A stretch of 64,000 nt of DNA, taken from NCBI GenBank assembly GCA_027596075.1, contig JADGJC010000001.1, positions 192,796-256,795 on the forward strand. Direction: 5' to 3'. Each line of letters opens with the position of its first letter. The first letter of the stretch is position 1. Under the pieces are notes generated by a model that had not been told where the DNA came from, ran no database searches, and saw nothing but the letters and a program-made list of their open reading frames with translations. Of this stretch, positions 56,741 to 64,000 are shown one piece after another. The position numbers and the translations under genes were made by a program. The DNA is from Rhizophlyctis rosea (lineage: Eukaryota > Chytridiomycota > Chytridiomycetes > Rhizophlyctidales > Rhizophlyctidaceae).

Positions 56741-58183
56741 TCAGCGGACCTCTCCACCCTTCATAGCAAAATGAGATGAGTTGGTTTGACCTTTCGTTAC
56801 TGCAAAATACTTGCCAGGCCATTGGAAATGCCGGTATTTCAATCCCTGGGCCTCCTCCTGCGGTGTCAGTATCACATTGTTGGCCGCTGTCGCCAGGTGC
56901 TCCAGAAACACATCCAACGCTTCCGGGAACTCGTGTTGCTTCAGCAGGTGCCACTCGAAAGCGTGAAGCAGCGTAGAGATATCGGTCCACCCTTTAGTTC
57001 CCGCCTTCAGCTTCTGGTCGTAGGATGCGCGCCCTTGGCGCCGGCGAAGCGGTGCATTGAGGTCATTGAATAGCCGGCTGTTTCGTTCATCACACACGGT
57101 AGCGATCACGCGGGTCGTGCTCATGCTTTGCAGGTTGCGTAGGTTGTGAGCCAATTGTTTGCAACCGTTCTCTGTACAATTCTTCAGTTCCTGGAAGCAT
57201 AGCGAGTGGTGATTTTCTTCACAACAATCAGAGATACTGACCCAATAGATCCCTGGCGACGATGATGAGTTTGGCCAGATCCCGCTCCTTCTCCATCTCA
57301 AAGAGTCTCTCTTTTGCATCCTTGTGTGAGTTGCCCAAAGATACAACTGTTGCATGCTCTTTCTCCAATGCTTTGTTCAATCGGCAGATCTCAGCCTCAA
57401 GCCTGGTCACCTTCGCCGTGTCGGCCGCCGATTCCCGTTCGAGATCACTTTCTAGACAGGCAATGACGTCGAGAAGGCGATCGATGATGCCGTGCATGAA
57501 GTCTCTGTCGGCCTGCAAGCGAACAATGGCAATGGTCGATGCATCGTATTGGGCCTGCGCGATCATCAACTGTCGTTGCAAAGTGTGGATTTGGGAAGCT
57601 TGTTCAGAAAGAAGGGTATCCATGGTCGCCTGTAGGGTTTTTTGTATCGTCGTCAAATCGGTGATGCGACGGTTGGCCGATTGTAGGTCGGCCTGCAAAC
57701 GTATGTTGGTGTTCGTCAAGTCGTTGATGGTTCCGCGGGAATCCGATTCGTTCAGGATGGATTGCGTCAGGACTTTCTCGAACAGGCGCACTTCGTTCAT
57801 CACGTAGTGATAGGCAATCAGACTGATGCTTGCTAGCATTGTCCCCACCTGTTCGTTTAAGATGTATGGTCAGTATGGTCAATCAATATCGTTGAGAAAG
57901 GTTCCACCACCAGCTATACCTTCTGCGACAAAGTAAGACAATTCTCCTTCTCCATGTCTGCTGTGCCGCCCTCCAGTTTCTCCTCCAGAAGGGCCTTCCC
58001 GTGTTTTCCTTTTGCTATCAAAGTGTCGTCATCACTGTCGCCCGTCTTGGAAGGTCTCTCACGTAAGGCGGGTGTTGATTTACGATGTGTGGGCCTCGGG
58101 TACTTCTGACTGTTTTGTGACGGTGACTGCTGCTGAACAGCTGTTTCGACGTTCGGTGCTTGTCCTTGTAGTGGGTCCGGCAT
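56741..58183 (-). CDS. Coiled-coil protein of unknown function
   Basis: Three exons: 57920-58183, 57242-57848 and 56741-57170 (acceptor placed at 57171/57172), 433 residues from the first in-frame ATG at 58183. Not recognised. An N-terminal disordered part (Gln/Ser/Pro, then KGKHGKALLEEKLEGG) leads to a mildly hydrophobic helix (MLASISLIAYHYVMNEV). A long coiled coil of about 190 residues follows (DLTNTNIRLQADLQSANRRI, KVTRLEAEICRLNKALEKEH). The third exon adds a globular-looking helical end (ISTLLHAFEWHLLKQHEF, EALDVFLEHLATAANNV). The acceptor of the last intron was chosen for phase. Another AG 24 bases earlier would give a shorter ending. The start lies 190 bp from the assembly gap, so upstream exons could be missing. 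Confidence 0.65.
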
Positions 58184-58346
58184 CGGTTTTCCCAGCGGTG
58201 TTGAAGAGGCTTTGATCAGTGTTTTTGTACTTGAAATGTGTGAAAACACGATATTTTTGAAGAAAGCGATCAAGTGAGAGAGGGTGGGAATGGGAAAGAT
58301 GAGGGCGTGGGAAAAGTATCGGGTTCAAGCGATGTATTTGTGTTGA

Positions 58347-58386
58347 GGGGGGGGGGGGGGGGGGACTGAGGTTTCGNNNNNNNNNN
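58347..58386. other. Assembly gap flanked by homopolymers
   Basis: An 18-G run (58347-58364) is followed by 12 bases, ten N (58377-58386) and a C-rich run on the far side. The true length here is unknown and contig order across it rests on the assembler. Confidence 0.99.
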
Positions 58387-58664
58387 GGCCCCCCCCCCGT
58401 CTGAGGGTTCGGACTGACAGTTATTGGCAAGTTTGGAAGGTGTCGTTTTCCGCTTATGGCCAAACTGGATCCTGGAAGCCACATCCAATCAGTGGTGGCG
58501 TGAGAATGTTGATTAGGTAACCCCCAAAAAGATTTTCGGGGTCAATCTTGGGAAATCAATGGTGACACTCTTTCCTTTCCTTTTCCACTTCATCCATTCC
58601 ACATCCCTCTCATACGTCCTACCCCCCGAACCAGGCTCATCGACGCTTGAAGTCAAAACATAAC

Positions 58665-58708
58665 GGTTCATAGGTATAGCCTATCGGGTTCGAATCCCAT
58701 ATGAACCA
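58665..58708 (+). pseudogene. 44-nt tRNA-like relic lacking anticodon arm
   Basis: GGTTCAT at the start pairs perfectly with ATGAACC at the end, followed by A, like a tRNA acceptor stem and discriminator. GGTTCGAATCC is a perfect B box and TAGCCTATCGG resembles an A box, but the two nearly touch. The D-loop remainder, anticodon arm and variable region are missing. It looks like a tRNA gene that lost about 30 internal bases. Confidence 0.65.
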
Positions 58709-58844
58709 TACTCGCCTCGACCCCGGGTTGCGCTTGCGCAATTTCGGCGGCGGGCGTGACCAATATGGGCTTTTTGCCCGTGCACCGGGGATGATGACCC
58801 CCCGAGCAACCGAGGCGGAGAACCCGATGCTGGTTCTTCGCTGT

Positions 58845-58864
58845 CGTGGAAGAAGTCTTCCACG
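58845..58864. repeat. 20-bp palindrome
   Basis: CGTGGAAGA, two bases, then TCTTCCACG; perfect arms of nine. Confidence 0.7.
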
Positions 58865-59010
58865 CACATCTTTCAGAACAACAAGAAGAACACAGAAAAG
58901 AATCCCGACGGTCCTGGCAGATGCAGAAAACAGAAAGGGACAACTCCTTCACCGTGCGTTTGTGTCTCTTCAGACACCACTGCTACAATAGTTTACACGC
59001 TTCGCCTGTT

Positions 59011-59281
59011 TAGTTTGGTCGGTGCGAGGGCTCTTGTCCTCATAGTTTTTGGGCGTCGGTAGTTGACGCCTGCAGTTGTGTCGTGCTGGGTTTGGGGTTT
59101 TGGCGAGGATCTCTATACGAGATTCAGTTCTTCGAGAAGTAAGCGCTTTATGTGCTCTTCTCTAGTTTCTTGGCGTGAGTTAGTGCTGCTACGGCAGCAC
59201 GTAGTTTTTTGGGTCGTTCATCCTTTTTGGTGCAGTTTAGATCAATTTTCGTTGTGCATGCGCACTAGTTTCTTTTGGCGG
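59011..59281 (+). repeat. Array of small hairpins with TAGTTT-type motifs
   Basis: Five copies of a motif near TAGTTTNTTGGCG start at about 59011, 59043, 59163, 59202 and 59266. Between or before them lie hairpins: GGCGTC/GACGCC (59052-59070), ATCTC/GAGAT (59109-59123), GAGAAG/CTTCTC (59134-59162), GTGCTGC-TACG-GCAGCAC (59183-59200, a UNCG-type loop) and GTGC/GCAC (59254-59265). The last three are followed directly, within a base or two, by a motif copy. The strand is T/G-rich throughout. Confidence 0.55.
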
Positions 59282-59726
59282 TTGCTTCTATGCTTCATTG
59301 TATGAAAATAATATGATTATCAATTTGTGAAGGGGAATCAAGTCGTTCGGTGATCGTGTGTGTTTGATTGATACAATAACAGTGCTCCTTCTTACTACCT
59401 TCTTCGAACGCACGGAAGTTTGCGTCCCTCGGCGTACCGAAGGAATACAGTCCATTCTGCAGGCACGCGGAAAACGTACATGATACTGTTCGTTGATGAC
59501 GAGTACAGCATGGTGAACACGAAAGGACAGCCAAGTGAAGGTGATGAGAGTTGAGGAGTATCACAGCTTTGCGGTGTGTATTATTCGATATGTACCAAAA
59601 CATTAGGAAACTAAGTAAATCTACAGGAAGAAGTATGCAAACAACGGCGCACAACCAACTATGTCCCGCTCGAAAGCCCCTCTGGTATACCCAAACATCC
59701 TTCAAAGGGTATCTATCTAACTACAA

Positions 59727-60830
59727 TTAGGCATCAACCCTCCCCATAAACGCCTCCGGTATAACCTCCTTCAACAGTCCATCCACCACATCAGCGTCAA
59801 CAACATCAACCTCCCCGCACGCCACGTTGGGCACATACTTCCGCACAGACTCATCCGCATGGCGGTCGTTCAACCACACACCGGAATCCCACCCTAGCGT
59901 GGAGCAGACAAACTGACGCGTAAACTCCGAGCCGTACATCATGCAACCGGCGATGATGCAGTCGATGTAGGATTGAGGGATGGGGGATTTGCGGCAGGGT
60001 TTGTGCGAGATGCGGTTGAGAGTTGTGGATATTGGAATGTTGGCTTGCGGGGTCGTGGTAGGGTGTGATGGGGATGGGTTGGTGTAAACCCAAACGTAAA
60101 CGTCGTGCCCAGCACTAACTAATGCGTCCGAACCTCCCTCCCAAAACTCTACATCCTGCAATCTAACTAGCTCCCGAACGTAATACCGCTCCCTTACATC
60201 CAACCGCGGCAACTCCAATTCCGGCTGCTCAATAGGCACCAACACCCCATTTGTGACGACGCTACGATCAGCGACGCGCGTGACGCCGACGGCCGTGTAT
60301 GCAGACTTGGAATGCGAGCAGTTGTATGACCATGCGCGTTGGAGGCCGCGCACGACGACGGGGATGGCGGTAGTAGGTGTTGGGACGGTGCGAAGGCGGG
60401 ATTGTGGGTTGATCAAGCTTCCGTAGCCGAACAAGTAGTGTGATACTTTGCGCGTCGGGGGGGTATAGAGAGGGAAGTGGGTGGGCTTTTCGGTGATCGA
60501 CTGGGGTTCTGATGAAGCGATCGCCAATCGGCGCGTGGAAGAGGGGATGGGGGTTGCGGAGTGGTCGATGAGGGTTGCGAAGGGGGAGGCGTTGAGGTTT
60601 CTTTTGACAGTGTGAACTGCCGCTTTGCGTTGCGGAACAACAGCGAGGACCATACTTCTTGGCCGACGTCCTGACCGCTTCAAAGCAGTTTTTGGTATGG
60701 AGTGCGACGGGCTGATGTAAGGATTTGAGTTCTGCAGTCGGGCGACTCGTCTGCGGAGGTGTTTGAGGGTGGTGGTAGAAATGGAAGGATATGTGCGAGT
60801 GTTGTTGCGGTTGATTGTGGCTTCAATCAT
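59727..60830 (-). CDS. Gamma-glutamylcyclotransferase-like protein
   Basis: Single exon, 367 residues from the ATG at 60830. The frame is open further back but starts with TTG. Residues 1-120 are basic and Thr/Ser/Pro-rich and may be a targeting or disordered region. The GGCT-like fold starts near residue 127 with HYLFGYGSLINPQSR, whose YGSL is the family's substrate loop. RAWSYNC, a GVLVPI strand and a C-terminal part with YIDCIIAGCMMYG follow. GGCT-like proteins release 5-oxoproline from gamma-glutamyl peptides, including glutathione. The catalytic Glu of the family is expected before the GVLVPIEQPELELP to YYVREL region but cannot be fixed by eye. The fungal/plant branch with this extended N-terminus is largely uncharacterised. 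A TATATA lies about 75 bp upstream. Confidence 0.82.
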   Translation of the reverse strand: MIEATINRNNTRTYPSISTTTLKHLRRRVARLQNSNPYISPSHSIPKTALKRSGRRPRSMVLAVVPQRKAAVHTVKRNLNASPFATLIDHSATPIPSSTRRLAIASSEPQSITEKPTHFPLYTPPTRKVSHYLFGYGSLINPQSRLRTVPTPTTAIPVVVRGLQRAWSYNCSHSKSAYTAVGVTRVADRSVVTNGVLVPIEQPELELPRLDVRERYYVRELVRLQDVEFWEGGSDALVSAGHDVYVWVYTNPSPSHPTTTPQANIPISTTLNRISHKPCRKSPIPQSYIDCIIAGCMMYGSEFTRQFVCSTLGWDSGVWLNDRHADESVRKYVPNVACGEVDVVDADVVDGLLKEVIPEAFMGRVDA

Positions 60831-61791
60831 CGTTGTTTGGTTAGTAGGTATAAATTTAGACGTAAAAGTGAAGGGTCGGGAGAAGGGAGAGCGTGGCAGA
60901 GAATATATAACTGTACTTTGGTCGCAGATACTATGACGCGGGTTGTGCAAAGTCAAGGGAACATTGTGTGCAAAGAAGCGTTTTGTGTGTTTAGGGGTCT
61001 TTCAAATTTCAATGCGGCCTGGATGGCCTGAAATGAGAACCATGTGGGGTCGTATTGAACCATCATCGCGCGATTATTGACTGTGCCACCAATGAGATGG
61101 ATGCCTCCCGGCCTGGAACACCCTTGCAATGGTGTGGCAGCAATCGCGACATTTGGACTGTGCCACTGCATTCATTGGCAGGGAATGGCTCGCGAAATCC
61201 TCATTGATCGGGTAAGCATGTCTGTGCCACTGAGCACCGCCGTCAATGATGGTCGGATGTTGCTTCATATTTTGCGTTTTCCAGGCGCATGTTCACCAAA
61301 ACAGAAGCAAATGATTGGCAAGTGATCAATGTGACTGATTCATATTGCGGCAGTAAATACCGTCGTTATAGGGGCTTGGGCATTCTGAGTCTCATTTGTG
61401 GCATTGCAGGAAAGACGCGTGAGTCAGCACTTCTTGCACACACCGCCCTTGCATCCGAGCTTCTGACGTCAAGCGGCGAACGGAATCTATTTCCGCCATC
61501 TCGTCGGGCTTGAAAGCAGACATGTTGGGAAAGTGTGAATCGCTTATGAGGCGTGAAAGCCGCATGAGCAGGAAGTCATAAGAAACAAACACAAGACAAG
61601 CGCATCGCACAGAAACTGAACGCGAGAAAACGAAAATGGATATTTGCAGCTATCAATGAAACCCCACACTCCTATATGAATGTAAGAAAAGATGGAAAAA
61701 AAACTAAAATCTACCTACAGAAAAGGGAATTCTTGCTCATCTCCAACCCATCATCTACATAATAACTACATCACCCCAACAACTCATACTT
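60831..61791. other. Intergenic, no gene seen
   Basis: Between two minus-strand genes. A/T-rich toward 61700 (3' flank of xanthine dehydrogenase). No RNA gene or repeat recognised. Confidence 0.45.
60904..60909 (-). promoter_or_regulatory. TATA-like element of the GGCT-like gene
   Basis: TATATA 74 bp before the minus-strand ATG at 60830, in an otherwise GC-balanced stretch. Position is plausible; not tested. Confidence 0.35.
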
Positions 61792-64000
61792 CTATGCAAC
61801 AACTGCCCACGGTTTGCCCGTTTCATTAGCAATATGCGCAATCTTGGCCAGCGGTCCATCGCACGCATTGCGAATACGTTCCGACGTAGCAGGAGAGTCC
61901 ATCCGGAAATAACCTTCCACCCCGTTCTCCGCCCTTCACATGATGACATTAGCATGATTGCATCCAAACAATTCTTCACATGAACGAATCATACCTGGCC
62001 GCATAAATTGCTTGCTTAATGGCGAAGAAGACCGACGCTCCCAAAAACAGTGGAGGCTCCCCAACGGCTTTGCTCGAATGAATAGCTCTTGGGTTAGTCG
62101 CACCTTTGACGAACCGGACGCGTAAGTCGGTGGGAACATCCCGGAATCCAGGGATTTTGTATGCGCCAGGACCGCGCGTGAAGAGGAAGCCAGTAGAAGG
62201 CGACACTAATGGCTCTTCAATGGTTGACCAACCCATTCCCTGTGTGAATGCTCCCTCGATCTGCACAACGTGATATTAGTAGGAACCTATGTGGTTCATT
62301 ATGCAATTCTCTCAACTCACTTGACCAATATCGATAGCGGGATTCAAACTTTTTCCAATGTCCATCACAATGTCCGCTCGTCGCACGACATGATCGCCAG
62401 TCAACGCATCTACTTCCACTTCGGCAACGGCTGCACCGTAAGTGAAGTAGTTGTACATTCTCCCCTTGTTCGTCGCCCAGTCATAGCCCAAATCCGGCGT
62501 CTTGTAAAAGCCATTGGCGGCAAGGTTCACGCGATCCTTGTACGCTTTCTCAATCAGCTGCAAAGTTTGCGTTCAAAAATTGGTACCTTTGCGTCGTCAT
62601 TCAATGCATGTGGATGTAACGTACCTCTTCCCAAGTGAGCTGGGGCTCTGCTTCACGGTACGGCTTCAAGCGTTCGTTGATTTGATTACAAGCGTCCAAC
62701 ACGGCGGCGCCGTTCATATCTATATGATGAAGTATAAGGCAAAAGTTGCAACACATTGCACACCCTATGGAGGTACCAACCTGAAGACACAGACGCGGCT
62801 GTTGCACTGGTATTTGGTACTTTGTCCGTGCTCGTCTCCGATAAATGCACCTCCGAAAGCGGGATTCCAAAAGCGTGCGCAGCAACTTGAACCACTGTAC
62901 AAGAACATGAGCAACTATTTGGCAAATGATATCAACGTCCATCCTTACTCTTAGTATGCAATCCTTGGCCCATTTCCGTTCCCCCGTGCGTAATCAAGAC
63001 CGAACCATCAACGTAAACAAGAACGAGCGCGCCGGCTTGATTCAGCCAACGAGCAGTGAAAGAAAGTCCAAACTTCGTCGGCATGGCGGCGATACCCCGT
63101 TTCCGATATTTGTGTTTCTCGTTGAATTGAGCTACTTCAACTTTTCGTTGCCTGAATTGAAAGTTTGTGTCAGAAACGGCCCACAGCATGCAATTATCTT
63201 CAATGCAACTTACTCAAAGTCACTGGTTCGCAATGTATCCTCCCACATCCGATCTAGATAGACATTCTCCATCGGCTGATTGAAATGTGTAAGTTGATCG
63301 CACTTATAAAAGTTCAAGCGCATGACGTCCTCGACGGGCTTTTTGAGGTATGTGGCGATGTGGTTGATGTACTGCTCGGCAACCATCATGCCTTGTGGCC
63401 CTCCAAAACCACGGAACGCTGTATTGGAGGGAAGATTCGTCTTACAGATGCGTCCTGTCATTCTGACATTCGGGGTATGGTAACAGTTGTCCGCATGACA
63501 TAGGGCACGTTCAAGAACGGCTGGAGGAAATGATATAAGCCAACAGTCAACATATCCCCGAACTTCGTGCAATACTTACAGTGCGAGAGATCCATTGAAA
63601 ACCCGCCATTGGAATAGAGCTACAGGCAAATCATTGAAATCAGCAGAAGTCTGATGCAGCTCTCGGCCGTCGGTAACTCACATCTAATTCCAATGACACA
63701 AGCTTCCCCTCATCCGTAAAGCCGACTTTGTATTCGCCACGGAAAGGATGGCGTTGCCCTGACATGGCCATGTCTTCCTCTCGCGTCAGCATACAGCGTA
63801 CTGGCCGACCAAGCTTCTTTGCAGCAATCGCGACAGCAAGAGACAAAGGCACCGAACGAGACTCCTTGCCTGCAGGAAGATGTTCAACCACTGTGGAAAG
63901 CGCTCACTACCAAATCGAGCAATACCTCCAAATCCGCCGCCCATGCGCTTGACTTTGCATACAACTCGGTTCGATGGAATCCCCAAGGTGTGAGCAACGA
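61792..64000 (-). CDS. XDH: Xanthine dehydrogenase, C-terminal half (runs off window)
   Basis: Ten exons of the 3' part, all GT-AG with consistent phase: 63926-64000 (partial), 63682-63869, 63580-63619, 63214-63520, 62949-63151, 62781-62894, 62625-62719, 62321-62557, 61995-62260 and 61792-61933, about 555 residues. The enzyme oxidises hypoxanthine and xanthine to uric acid with NAD. This part is the molybdenum-cofactor domain: KRMGGGFGG then [45 protein letters not shown] (with the substrate-binding Arg), [20 protein letters not shown], and [16 protein letters not shown] (with the catalytic Glu). These active-site residues point to xanthine dehydrogenase rather than aldehyde oxidase. The iron-sulfur and FAD parts lie beyond the right edge. 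The exon density is higher than in most genes of the window. Confidence 0.95.

Larger units (their letters stand above)
58184..59726. other. Intergenic with assembly gap, tRNA relic and hairpin array
   Basis: Contains the gap (58347-58386), a tRNA-like relic (58665-58708), a palindrome (58845-58864) and the hairpin array (59011-59281), all listed separately. No protein gene recognised. Confidence 0.5.

Noticed and set aside
57262..57807. 181-residue plus-strand open frame
   Set aside because: Antisense of a regular coiled coil, which often leaves long shadow frames.
58377..58386. Idea that the poly-G and poly-C flanks of the N run form one real inverted repeat
   Set aside because: The true sequence is missing and homopolymers at gaps are typical assembly artefacts.

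Overview
The window is nuclear DNA of a fungus. Genes are split by short GT-AG introns (mostly 45-120 nt) on both strands, with no operons. Markers are a fungal-type transcription factor domain, a PHO80-like cyclin, Pet127, cytochrome c peroxidase, a Kre9/Knh1-like GPI-anchored wall protein, a HET-like domain, one nuclear tRNA-Ala and one dispersed 5S rRNA gene. A convincing NuSAP homologue makes an early-diverging, chytrid-like fungus more likely than a Dikarya species, but that placement is an inference. Exon boundaries were worked out by hand from splice signals and frame continuity. Several of the open-frame starts seen were not ATG, so starts were moved to the first supported ATG.

Left third (1-24 kb). 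Four low-complexity proteins of unknown function lie on the minus strand (1-2.2, 3.1-4.4, 6.8-8.7 and 14.4-15.3 kb). Between them are a tetraspan membrane protein with a long Pro/Gln tail (9.3-11.4 kb), a DUF599 membrane protein (12.5-13.5 kb), tRNA-Ala(AGC) at 6.5 kb and a 5S rRNA gene at 13.7 kb. A coiled-coil protein (17.5-18.5 kb) and a PHO80-like cyclin (21.5-23.4 kb) follow on the plus strand. Intergenic stretches of 2-3 kb are common.

Middle (24-41 kb). This part holds a HET-like protein, mitochondrial cytochrome c peroxidase (six exons), a small TMEM14-like membrane protein and a GPI-anchored wall protein. A poorly resolved 34-36.5 kb locus has a tandem hexapeptide repeat. Last comes a large fungal-type transcription factor in which no zinc cluster can be found.

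Right third (41-64 kb). In order: Pet127 (mitochondrial RNA turnover), a twelve-exon NuSAP-like spindle protein with a SAP domain, a seven-exon protein of unknown function, a three-finger C2H2 factor, a membrane-anchored nucleotide pyrophosphatase/phosphodiesterase, a coiled-coil protein, a gamma-glutamylcyclotransferase-like protein and the C-terminal half of xanthine dehydrogenase, which runs off the right edge. A 10-N assembly gap sits at 58.38 kb. Just right of it are a tRNA-like relic and an unusual array of small hairpins each followed by a TAGTTT-type motif.

The genes do not form one pathway. CCP1 and Pet127 act in mitochondria. The cyclin and the NuSAP homologue concern the cell cycle and spindle. 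NPP and xanthine dehydrogenase belong to nucleotide and purine breakdown. The most notable items are the NuSAP homologue, the HET-like protein, the hairpin array with its neighbouring tRNA relic, and the nested inverted repeat carrying two ACGCGT boxes at 23.9 kb.
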